NCBI GenBank assembly: GCA_020848015.1 | Contig: JADLBA010000267.1 | Coordinates: forward strand, 1 to 6,879 | Direction of reading: 5' to 3' | DNA from: Crocinitomicaceae bacterium | GTDB lineage: Bacteria > Bacteroidota > Bacteroidia > Flavobacteriales_D > Sanyastnellaceae | Length of the DNA: 6,879 nucleotides | In this document: in pieces, positions 1 to 6,707 of the stretch | Layout: each line of letters begins with the position of its first letter | Position numbering within the stretch: the stretch's first letter is position 1 | Notes under the pieces: generated by a model | What the model was told of the DNA's origin: nothing | The model's database searches: none | The model's input: the letters and a program-made list of their open reading frames with translations, nothing else | Program-made: the position numbers and the translations under genes

Positions 1-180
1 CAAATATTCGGCTGACGTTTTTCAAATGCCGTGCCTTCACAAGTCCCCAAACCGATGGCTGTCCCTTTTCATGGTTAAATCAATTCTGCTCAATTGAAGT
101 CCACCGAGTGAAAGGGGAAAGTAGTTATACATTCAGGCTGTAGAGATTTTCGCGCTAATAGAAATATTTTGAAGCCGGTA
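1..180. other. Non-coding flank downstream of the DUF58 gene
   Basis: I read both strands and found no open frame with protein-like composition; the longest candidates are about 12-25 codons and end in stops. The one notable structure is the hairpin at 63-117, listed separately. No T-run terminator directly follows the DUF58 stop codon. Confidence 0.5.
63..117. repeat. Long imperfect inverted repeat (nested hairpin)
   Basis: The outer arms are CCCTTTTCA (63-71) and TGAAAGGGG (109-117): nine pairs including one G-T. Nested inside is a second stem, CAATT (81-85) with AATTG (92-96), around a six-base loop. Neither strand has a T run right after the outer stem, so it is not a standard intrinsic terminator. 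It could be a transcript-end or processing structure for the DUF58 message, or chance. Confidence 0.3.
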
Positions 181-1116
181 TTAAAACATCTTTTGACGTT
201 TGATGAGATACTGCAAAAGCACTTGATTAAACCCGTTGTGAATATCCGCTTCGACAAAATCTATTCTGTATTGCCCACATCTTACTTTTAGATCAGACTT
301 GAATTCAGTCATCCTTTTTACATAAACATTTCTCACATCTGCGGGGTTCACCTTGATTTCTTCTCCGCTCTCGAGGTCAGTAAATGTATAAGGACGGTTA
401 TCATAGTTGAATTCAATTTCGTGCTTTTTGTCAACGACATGAAAAAGTACCACCTCGTGTTTATTGTGCCGGAGATGTTGCAATGCAGAGAATAGCTCTT
501 CCGATTTCGAACTGTTGTCGAACATATCACTGAAAATCACGACGAGCGACCGGCGATGAATACTTTCTGCAATTTCGTGTAATGTATCTGTCACCATTGT
601 TTTGGCTCCTTCACTCTTTCCAACGTTTTCCAACAATTTTTCTAATTCAGAAAAAAGGTAGTTGATGTGCATTCCGCTGCTTCCTGCACGGGAGGAGAAA
701 TTGATTTTATCCGCAAACATGGTGAGCCCCACAGCATCCCGCTGGTGCTTCAGCAATTCTATCAAAGCAGCAGCGGCATAAATAGAAAATTTCAATTTGT
801 TCAGTTCCTGCCCGTGTGCTTCGACCCCCGAGGGAAAATACATTGATGACGAGCAATCAACAATGATCTGGCAGCGCAAATTGGTTTCTTCTTCGTATCT
901 CTTGACAAATAATTTTTCCGTCCGTGCCAACAATTTCCAGTCGAGATGGCGGGTACTTTCACCGCTGTTGTATTGGCGATGTTCAGCAAATTCTACGGAA
1001 AAACCATGAAATGGGCTTTTGTGCAATCCTGTAATAAATCCCTCGACTGCCTGCTTCGCTAATAGTTCCAGGCGGCTGAGTCCCTGCAGTTGCTTTCTGT
1101 CAATATTGATCGGCAT
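181..1116 (-). CDS. DUF58 domain protein with von Willebrand A-like fold
   Basis: The protein has 311 residues, normal for the compact cytosolic DUF58 type without membrane segments. The N-terminal half carries the family hallmark: a GFSVEFAEHRQYNSGE stretch (residues 38-53), then R56-HLDWKLLARTEKLFVKRYEEE (to about 77). After this comes a von Willebrand A-like core with a metal-site-like D87-C-S89-S-S91 motif and a later VVIFSDMFD strand (192-200). DUF58 proteins are usually encoded beside MoxR AAA+ ATPases and are thought to work with them in protein assembly or stress and envelope functions; the biochemical role is not settled. Here no MoxR gene is visible: 180 non-coding bases lie downstream, and a divergent gene lies 579 bases upstream. 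The ATG at 1114-1116 begins MPINIDRKQL, which fits the usual family start. It has no Shine-Dalgarno site, as is common in Bacteroidota. The family call is firm; the function is unknown. Confidence 0.88.
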   Translation of the reverse strand: MPINIDRKQLQGLSRLELLAKQAVEGFITGLHKSPFHGFSVEFAEHRQYNSGESTRHLDWKLLARTEKLFVKRYEEETNLRCQIIVDCSSSMYFPSGVEAHGQELNKLKFSIYAAAALIELLKHQRDAVGLTMFADKINFSSRAGSSGMHINYLFSELEKLLENVGKSEGAKTMVTDTLHEIAESIHRRSLVVIFSDMFDNSSKSEELFSALQHLRHNKHEVVLFHVVDKKHEIEFNYDNRPYTFTDLESGEEIKVNPADVRNVYVKRMTEFKSDLKVRCGQYRIDFVEADIHNGFNQVLLQYLIKRQKMF

Positions 1117-1547
1117 ACTGCAAAGATGATAGATTGCAATGCAGGAAAGAAAAAAAGTTCGTTAAACCTGTATTAAAAGGAAAAGTGGAGCGAAGCGTAA
1201 AATTGGTTCGGTCTCATAGATCGGCAACACGCCTGTTCTTATTCTTTTGGCGACTTGAAAAATAGATGGGCAATATACTAACTGACTATTACTATTCCCA
1301 AAGAGCCATTTTCTCCTGAGTTCTGGAGATGACTGCTACCACGTTTACTATGTGTGCATCATTTCTCCTGTATATTCGCCAGTCTGTGTTTTTTTTGGCA
1401 CCATACGGCTATCAAAATTTGTGAAATTGCATCCGCTCACTTTCGTATCTCTGAGCTTAATCACCTCCCCTATCATCGCTCCAGAAAAGGTACGTATCTT
1501 GCATGTGTACAATAAACAGGTATCTCAATTTGAAAGAAAAAGATCTG

Positions 1548-1653
1548 TACAACAAACTGAGATCGTCAGTTGTAATTTCGCCCCTTAAAAGGAGATGGGC
1601 GGATAGAAGAAGACCCTGTAGGACGAGGTATAAACTAAAACCTGCTTCTATCC
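1548..1653 (+). promoter_or_regulatory. Candidate structured 5' leader of the LysM-hemF operon
   Basis: Three stem-loops follow one another upstream of the LysM start. (1) 1548-1574: TACAA and CTGA pair with TCAGTTGTA around a GATCG loop, with a four-base bulge at 1553-1556. (2) 1579-1601: CGCCC pairs with GGGCG. (3) 1601-1653: GGATAGAAG (1601-1609) pairs perfectly with CTTCTATCC (1645-1653), enclosing a small AGGT/ACCT hairpin (1626-1629 with 1640-1643). Hairpins 2 and 3 share base 1601, so they abut or compete. I recognise no known riboswitch. The structures are read by eye, and promoter and transcription are not shown. Confidence 0.35.
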
Positions 1654-1683
1654 TGAAATTGAAAATATTTGGCTTACACCTGA

Positions 1684-1689
1684 AAAGGA
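1684..1689 (+). promoter_or_regulatory. Shine-Dalgarno-like site for the LysM lipoprotein
   Basis: AAAGGA lies six bases before the ATG at 1696. This is a normal distance, and it supports this start over any in-frame alternative. It is notable because the DUF58, NHL and L20 genes in this window lack such a site. Confidence 0.5.
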
Positions 1690-1695
1690 ATAACA

Positions 1696-3462
1696 ATGAA
1701 GAAATTGCTCTTTTATCTATTACTGGCCACATTGGTGCCGCTTCTGTCAGCATGTTCGTCGTCGGCGCAGATAACTGCTCCAATAGAGAAAATCAACGGA
1801 AAGGAATTCTATATACACAAAGTTGAAAAGGGACAAACACTCTTCTCTTTAGCGAAAATGTATAAATGCGATGTGAATGATGTTCTTTCAGCCAACCCAG
1901 GGTCTGATGCAGGAATTAAAGAAGGACAAGTAATAAAAATCCCGATGGATAAATCCGGGGTTAAGTCTGCTATAAAAACTGATACCGGCGAGACAAGATT
2001 CCGCATCCATGAAGTTCAGAGAAAAGAAACCCTTTATTCAATTGCAAAACAATACGATCTGGATGTCAATGAAATTGTGGCGAATAACCCGGGAACTGAA
2101 AATGGATTAAATAAAGGTCAGCAATTAAAAATCCCCTATAAACAAAAGAAATCCGATGCCCCCGTTGTGATAGCAGTTTCTCAAAACGTAAAGCACATTA
2201 TTCAGCCAGGCGAAACCCTTTTTTCTATTTCAAAACTTTACAATGTTCCGGTTGATGCAATTCTGCGAGCCAATGCAGGAATGAATGAATCGCTGAAAGC
2301 CGGGCAGGAGATATTTATTCCGACGGTGAGCGAATCAGAAAAGATAGTTGTGGAAGATCATCCCATTCCCGATCAGAAGGTTGCGATCTATGGCCCGCTG
2401 ATGAAAGACTCCTACCGAATCGCCCTGATGCTCCCTTTTTTCTCTCAATATGCTGATACTTCCGTGTTATCGGAGCGGGAGATTCGACAGCGCGAGGTAG
2501 CGATAGATATTTATCGTGGTGCGATGATGGCAAAAGATTCATTGGAGCAGTCAGGTTTGAATGCCTCGCTATATATTTATGATGTGCAGGATGATAAGTC
2601 TGGAATGCTCTCTCTTCTCGGCAATCCCGATCTTAACAACAGCGACCTGATCATAGGTCCGCTTTTCAGAGAACCGTTTAGCGCTGTTGCCAGCTGGGGG
2701 CGAAAAAGTGGAGCGCATATAGTTTGCCCGGTTCCTATCAGCAACAGGGTACTCTTGTCTGCTAACAATGTCAGCAAGGCTTATCCGGGAGAGGCTACGC
2801 AGTGGGAATCGTTCGGAAATTTTGTAGCAAAACATTACCCGTCAGCCAATGTAATTACTGTAAATACATCGGATTTAGATGATATCAAATTACTAAATGC
2901 ATTCAATCTTGCTTTTATTAAAATGCGCGGAGACAGCGCAAAGGAATTTAAAGCTATTAACGGGTCGGCCACCGGCATTTCAAAGTTGCTGGTGGAGGGA
3001 AAAACAAATGTGCTCATTGTACCGAGCAACGATCGTCTGCTCATTACTACACTGTTTAAAAACATCAGTGGAGATAATATCATTGTTTATGGGACAGAAG
3101 ACTGGGAAAATTTGAGCCTCATAGAAACGGAGGCGCGAAATGAATTTCATCTGCACTATCCAAAAGTAATTTTTCTTGATTATTCGGATTCAGAAGATCA
3201 GGGATGGATCGAAGCGTACAGAAGAAAATTCAAGGCTGAACCAACGGATTTCTCCGTATTGGGATACGATATAATGCAATATTATGGCACAGGGTTGCGA
3301 AAATTTGGAAGGGATTTCCCGAATCACTTTTCAGAAATAGACCAGAAACAACTCGTAGGCTCATCGTTTGATTATTTTAAAACAGGCAATGAGAGTGGTT
3401 TTGAGAACCGCCACATATTTGTATTGGGAACGGATAATTTTGAACTGATCCCAGAGAAATGA
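1696..3462 (+). CDS. Lipoprotein with three LysM domains and a PBP1-like domain
   Basis: The 588-residue protein starts with a lipoprotein signal peptide: a KK N-region, a hydrophobic core, and the lipobox LSAC ending at Cys20. Residues after the cysteine (SSSAQ) lack the acidic surface-export signal described in Bacteroidota, so a periplasm-facing location is more likely; this is inference. Three LysM repeats follow at about residues 38-83, 102-147 and 166-209, each ending in KIP or FIP. The first and third carry GQTLFS or GETLFS; the second has KETLYS, losing the usual glycine. LysM domains bind peptidoglycan N-acetylglucosamine. Residues about 240-586 look like a type-I periplasmic binding (Leu/Ile/Val-binding) fold: RIALMLPFF, then DIYRGAMMAKDSLEQ, SDLIIGPLF, and late LGYDIMQYYG. 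No permease gene is adjacent, so a sensor or cell-wall-enzyme regulator role (compare the PBP-fold domain of E. coli LpoA) is as plausible as transport. Its stop overlaps the hemF start. Confidence 0.85.
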   Translation: MKKLLFYLLLATLVPLLSACSSSAQITAPIEKINGKEFYIHKVEKGQTLFSLAKMYKCDVNDVLSANPGSDAGIKEGQVIKIPMDKSGVKSAIKTDTGETRFRIHEVQRKETLYSIAKQYDLDVNEIVANNPGTENGLNKGQQLKIPYKQKKSDAPVVIAVSQNVKHIIQPGETLFSISKLYNVPVDAILRANAGMNESLKAGQEIFIPTVSESEKIVVEDHPIPDQKVAIYGPLMKDSYRIALMLPFFSQYADTSVLSEREIRQREVAIDIYRGAMMAKDSLEQSGLNASLYIYDVQDDKSGMLSLLGNPDLNNSDLIIGPLFREPFSAVASWGRKSGAHIVCPVPISNRVLLSANNVSKAYPGEATQWESFGNFVAKHYPSANVITVNTSDLDDIKLLNAFNLAFIKMRGDSAKEFKAINGSATGISKLLVEGKTNVLIVPSNDRLLITTLFKNISGDNIIVYGTEDWENLSLIETEARNEFHLHYPKVIFLDYSDSEDQGWIEAYRRKFKAEPTDFSVLGYDIMQYYGTGLRKFGRDFPNHFSEIDQKQLVGSSFDYFKTGNESGFENRHIFVLGTDNFELIPEK

Positions 3463-4379
3463 TGAGAGACAGGATAACCGGATTTTTAAAAAATCTTCAG
3501 GATGAAATTTGCACCGGTCTTGAAGCCGCTGATGGGAGTTCCCTTTTTTCTGAAGATAGCTGGTTGCATCCTTCGGGAGGTGGCGGAAGGAGCAGGGTAA
3601 TCGCTGACGGGAGGATTTTCGATAAAGGCGGTGTGAATTTTTCTGCGGTTGAAGGTGATATGCCCGCCTATATATCAGAGCAAAGTAACACGGATGCAAA
3701 AAAATTTTTTGCTACCGGGGTTTCTATTGTTATTCATCCTAAAAGCCCGATGGTACCGATTATTCACATGAACGTTCGCTATTTTGAATCGGAGAACGGC
3801 AAATGTTGGTTTGGTGGCGGCATTGACCTCACTCCGATATATGTAGTTCCAGAACAATCTTCCTTGTTCCATCGCCAATTGAAAAAGATATGTGATAAGT
3901 TTTCTCCCACTTTTTATCCTGATTTTAAAAAAGCGGCTGACGAATATTTTTTTATTAGACACAGAAACGAGACCAGAGGTATTGGTGGAATTTTTTATGA
4001 TTATCTGAAACCCTCTGCCGAATTTTCTACCGAAACACTTTTTACTTTCATGCAGGAAGTGGGCAATGCTTTTTTAAAGACCTATTTGCCGATTGTAGAA
4101 AAGAATAAAAATTTACCTTTTACTGAGGCAGAAAAACATTGGCAATTAATCCGCCGCGGCCGTTATGTAGAATATAACCTGGTCTATGATCGCGGAACAC
4201 GTTTTGGTCTCGAAACCGGAGGCAGAACAGAGTCTATACTGATGAGCCTTCCGAGATACGCTTCATGGGAGTATCAGTACACTCCTGCTCCTGGTTCTAT
4301 GGAAGAAGCCACAGTGTCCTTTTTAAAAAAGGAGATCGAATGGACAGAATTCAGGGATGAAAAAACAGAAAGCAGGTAA
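3459..4379 (+). CDS. hemF: Oxygen-dependent coproporphyrinogen III oxidase
   Basis: HemF uses O2 to decarboxylate the ring A and B propionates of coproporphyrinogen III, giving protoporphyrinogen IX in cytosolic heme synthesis. At 306 residues it is full length. Recognisable blocks are the N-terminal GGGGRSRVI (40-48) with GGVNFSAVEG (57-66), HMNVRYFE (103-110), WFGGGIDLTP (117-126), the family signature EYFFIRHRNETRGIGGIFYD (162-181) with H168, R169, E171 and R173, and RRGRYVEYNLVYDRGTRFGL (232-251). The signature's usual Trp-Cys is Ala159-Ala160 here, upstream of the conserved core. The ATG at 3459 overlaps the previous stop as ATGA, and a second ATG follows at 3462, so either could start translation, probably by coupling to the LysM gene. 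The gene ends inside a perfect hairpin. Need for oxygen implies an aerobic or facultative host. Confidence 0.96.
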   Translation: MMRDRITGFLKNLQDEICTGLEAADGSSLFSEDSWLHPSGGGGRSRVIADGRIFDKGGVNFSAVEGDMPAYISEQSNTDAKKFFATGVSIVIHPKSPMVPIIHMNVRYFESENGKCWFGGGIDLTPIYVVPEQSSLFHRQLKKICDKFSPTFYPDFKKAADEYFFIRHRNETRGIGGIFYDYLKPSAEFSTETLFTFMQEVGNAFLKTYLPIVEKNKNLPFTEAEKHWQLIRRGRYVEYNLVYDRGTRFGLETGGRTESILMSLPRYASWEYQYTPAPGSMEEATVSFLKKEIEWTEFRDEKTESR

Positions 4380-4394
4380 TGATTTACCTGCTTT
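4369..4394. terminator. Bidirectional terminator containing the hemF stop
   Basis: A perfect 11-bp inverted repeat, AAAGCAGGTAA (4369-4379) and TTACCTGCTTT (4384-4394), encloses a TGAT loop. The TAA at 4377-4379 is the hemF stop codon, so the stem starts within the last codons. It sits between convergent genes. On the minus strand the hairpin is followed, after a few bases, by a six-T run (complement of 4360-4365), a good intrinsic terminator for the NHL gene. On the plus strand the downstream sequence is only moderately T-rich. Confidence 0.75.
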
Positions 4395-4438
4395 GATGAA
4401 TATTTCTTTCTTAGATATTTTAAGATGAACTGCTCTTA

Positions 4439-6283
4439 TCAGAAGGGTCTAATATTCGGTTTATAGTCCACCGACTGACTATTTTCTTCACCTTCTATCA
4501 CTTCGTACTCAATATTGATGAAAGCATTTTTGAAAAGTAACTGTTCAGGGGAGTTCTTTTTTTCCAGTGTCAGATGAAGGATGAACTGTACAAAACCATT
4601 TGTGGCAATGGGATCAAATGAGAAGACAAGCCCTTTATCAGAAAGTCCATCAGACGAAAAATTCATTCCATATTGATCAATCTCGGTAAATTCATTTCTG
4701 CCATCAGCCGCAAGACCGTAATTTCCTAGATCCAACTTTAGATCAATCGTATTTCTCCCTTTACCAACAATGAGAGGACCCAGCACTACCGACTCCATTT
4801 CATCGGGCGAATCATCGAAAGTCATGGCAATGCTCAATGGGTCGGGTCTTATGTGCATTGTTTTACCACTGAGTTCAACGATTCTGATGGAGTTGTTGTT
4901 GCGGTCGCTGACGATGAGATCGCCGCCCGATTCGGCGAGATCAAAGGGAGACCGGAATGCTGCTTTGGCTCCCTGGTTGTCTATAAAACCATCCTGACCT
5001 CCTGAGACAGGAATGAGTTTTCCTTCTTCTATCTGAGCAACTTCGTTGCGGAAAGGAAGGGTGATATAAAACTTCCCCCCCTTCTCTGCAATTCCTCCTG
5101 CCCCATCTCTGAGGCTTGCCGGATGATAAAATTCTGAAACCTCGTTCTTTTTATCTATCTGCAGAATGCTTCCATCGCTCAGTACCACGTATATAAATTT
5201 GCTTCCGGCAGCAATATTTTTAGCATAAACTCTTGAACCGCCGATATAGCGTTCCTTCATCAACGATGTGCGCTTTTTGATTCTTGCCGTAGTAGGATCA
5301 AGTTCGAGCAACTCATTAGTAAAGCCGGAGAGTACCATGAGTTTTCCACTTTCAAAAATAAGATCGGTGGGCAGCCCGATTTCCATCCCGTCTTGTTTAC
5401 CTGGGAGCGGTAGCCGGCCTGTGCCACCTACTGAAGAAACTATATCGGATTCAAATGACACCAGCCGGACACGATTGTTGTCCGTATCTGCCACAAAGAG
5501 GTCGCCGGTAGCGGAGCGATAGGCCAAGCCACCAGGGTTCATGAATTTTGCAAATTGTATAGATCCGTTTTCATACCCGCGAGTACCTCCTGCAAAACCA
5601 GTATAGTTCCCGTCTCTGTCAATGGCCAGTATCCTGCTGCGGGCATTTTCAGTGATAAAAAGTCTTGGGCCATCCATAGCAATGTAAGTAGGACATTCAA
5701 TGATTGGGTCTGCCCATACAGAAGGACTCATTTGAGGGATAATCTGCCACGTTTCATATTTTCCCATTGAAGTAACATCCGCTGCACGCTTTTCCAATAC
5801 GTTCAGCAGGCTATCCACTCCGCGCAGACCGGTAGTTTTTGCAAAGGCTTCATTTTTTCCATCATAGACTAATACCGTTGGATATTTTGGATGATCAACA
5901 GATTTAAAAGAAGTGAGGTCTTTAGCGATACCGATCGGGTGGTTCAGGTGATTTTCCCTTGCGAACTGAAAAAGTTCATTCCGTGAAAAAGGCATGGCAG
6001 TATCTCCAAGAATGATTGAAAGCAATTGAAACTGTGGGTTCCTTGTTGTAAATTCTTCGAGTTGGTTTGCGGCTGTTCTTCCTTCTAATGACAATGGATG
6101 CCAGATTTCAACGATGAGTATTTTCTTATTGAAGGTTTGCATAGAAAACTCAAAGTCTGCATTGAGCCAATATCCTTTTGAAGGAATTTCATCAGCTACA
6201 CCTTTTTTACCCTGGGCTAGTAAATTGGAATATGAGAAAGAGAGGAGAAGAGAAAAGAAACTAACCGTTAAAGTACGAAGCAT
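4439..6283 (-). CDS. Secreted thioredoxin-fold/NHL beta-propeller protein, NHLRC2-like
   Basis: The 614-residue protein begins with a signal peptide (residues 1 to about 24, hydrophobic core, ending LLAQ), so it should be exported. Residues about 35-168 resemble a thioredoxin-like fold: ILIVEIWHPLS (55-65), then a HPKYPTVLVYDG stretch (131-142) with the typical cis-proline at P135. Where active thioredoxins have WCxxC, this has W61-H-P-L-S65, so both redox cysteines are gone. Six NHL-type blades follow at about 196-478, clearest at GGLAYRSATGDLFVADTDNNRVR (251-273) and SPFDLAESGGDLIVSDRNNNSIRIV (445-469). A C-terminal beta-rich region (about 480-597, with LKLDLG and LFKNAFINIEYEV) ends the protein. 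This order matches NHLRC2: thioredoxin, six-bladed propeller, beta stalk. The function is unknown; a scaffold or binding role is inferred from the lost cysteines. The ATG is supported by the signal peptide, and no Shine-Dalgarno site is seen. Confidence 0.85.
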   Translation of the reverse strand: MLRTLTVSFFSLLLSFSYSNLLAQGKKGVADEIPSKGYWLNADFEFSMQTFNKKILIVEIWHPLSLEGRTAANQLEEFTTRNPQFQLLSIILGDTAMPFSRNELFQFARENHLNHPIGIAKDLTSFKSVDHPKYPTVLVYDGKNEAFAKTTGLRGVDSLLNVLEKRAADVTSMGKYETWQIIPQMSPSVWADPIIECPTYIAMDGPRLFITENARSRILAIDRDGNYTGFAGGTRGYENGSIQFAKFMNPGGLAYRSATGDLFVADTDNNRVRLVSFESDIVSSVGGTGRLPLPGKQDGMEIGLPTDLIFESGKLMVLSGFTNELLELDPTTARIKKRTSLMKERYIGGSRVYAKNIAAGSKFIYVVLSDGSILQIDKKNEVSEFYHPASLRDGAGGIAEKGGKFYITLPFRNEVAQIEEGKLIPVSGGQDGFIDNQGAKAAFRSPFDLAESGGDLIVSDRNNNSIRIVELSGKTMHIRPDPLSIAMTFDDSPDEMESVVLGPLIVGKGRNTIDLKLDLGNYGLAADGRNEFTEIDQYGMNFSSDGLSDKGLVFSFDPIATNGFVQFILHLTLEKKNSPEQLLFKNAFINIEYEVIEGEENSQSVDYKPNIRPF

Positions 6284-6303
6284 ATTTTACAGGTATAGGG
6301 GTT

Positions 6304-6340
6304 AAAAAAATTAGGGAACCAAAAATGATTCCCTTTTTTT
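6304..6340. terminator. Intrinsic terminator after rplT, likely bidirectional
   Basis: The stem AGGGAA (6313-6318) with TTCCCT (6329-6334) has a ten-base loop and is flanked by seven A's (6304-6310) on one side and seven T's (6334-6340) on the other. Read on the minus strand it lies 23 bases after the rplT stop, and the T run follows the stem after two bases. It should end the rplT message, so the NHL gene, whose start is only 20 bases further on, probably needs its own promoter, overlapping or close to this hairpin. I could not pick a convincing one. Confidence 0.7.
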
Positions 6341-6362
6341 ATATTGTGAAATCAAAGGATGA

Positions 6363-6707
6363 TTATTTCACTTTTTCCACCACCGCTTTGAAGGCTTCCG
6401 GGTGGTTCATGGCCAGATCGGCGAGCACTTTGCGGTTCAATTCGAGTCCGCTCTTGTGCAGTTTGCCCATGAATTCTGAGTAGGAAAGCCCGTGCTCACG
6501 GGCACCTGCATTGATTCTGGCGATCCACAGCGAACGGAAATCGCGTTTGCGCAATTTGCGTCCAATGTAGGAATAGGTAAGAGCTTTTTCTACAGAGTTT
6601 TTGGCTACTGTCCACACGTTTTTGCGTGAACCGAAATAACCTTTGGCCATATTTAAGACTTTCTTTCTCCTGGCCCTGGAGGCTACTGCATTTTTACTGC
6701 GTGGCAT
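6363..6707 (-). CDS. rplT: 50S ribosomal protein L20
   Basis: L20 binds 23S rRNA and is needed early in large-subunit assembly; in several bacteria it also represses its own operon through mRNA binding. The 114-residue length is normal. Family hallmarks are the basic N-terminus MPRSKNAVASRARRKK, AKGYFGSRKNVWTVAK (21-36), KLRKRDFRSLWIARINAGAR (51-70), LSYSEFMGKL (74-83), and a C-terminal globular part ending NRKVLADLAMNHPEAF (91-106). The usual bacterial order is infC-rpmI-rplT, but no rpmI can be identified in the 172 bases upstream. The start ATG (complement of 6705-6707) follows a run of nine A's and no Shine-Dalgarno site, typical for highly expressed Bacteroidota genes. It is followed by a terminator, so it is the last gene of its transcript. 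Confidence 0.97.
   Translation of the reverse strand: MPRSKNAVASRARRKKVLNMAKGYFGSRKNVWTVAKNSVEKALTYSYIGRKLRKRDFRSLWIARINAGAREHGLSYSEFMGKLHKSGLELNRKVLADLAMNHPEAFKAVVEKVK

Larger units (their letters stand above)
1117..1695. other. 579-base intergenic region between divergent genes
   Basis: This gap separates the minus-strand DUF58 gene from the plus-strand LysM operon and must hold both promoters. The open frames in it are short, lack homologue-like composition and overlap the LysM gene start, so I do not call genes. Visible items are an ATTGCAAT palindrome (1133-1140), a repeated TTTCTCCTG (near 1311 and 1362), a small TCTCC/GGAGA hairpin (near 1312-1329), and three hairpins packed into 1548-1653. 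A weak match to the Bacteroidota -33/-7 promoter pattern is TTTG near 1394 with AAAATTTG ending at about 1421. If real, it would give a 5' leader of roughly 270 bases. Confidence 0.5.

Noticed and set aside
797..1009. Plus-strand 70-codon frame antisense to the DUF58 gene
   Set aside because: It lies fully within a well-supported gene on the other strand and has low-complexity, unrecognisable content.
1352..1588. 78-codon plus-strand open frame in the intergenic gap
   Set aside because: Its composition is not protein-like, no ribosome site is seen, and it crosses the hairpins at 1548-1586.
1503..1826. 107-codon plus-strand open frame overlapping the LysM gene start
   Set aside because: It runs through the leader hairpins and into the lipoprotein signal peptide and first LysM region in another frame. 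The LysM frame has clear domains; this one has no recognisable motif.
1807..2322. Tandem DNA repeat array
   Set aside because: The three similar units are diverged LysM protein domains, not nucleotide repeats, and are explained by the lipoprotein gene.
4770..4997. Plus-strand open frames inside the NHL protein gene (also near 5268-5522 and 5555-5770)
   Set aside because: They are antisense shadows of the NHL blades and lack signals or domains of their own.
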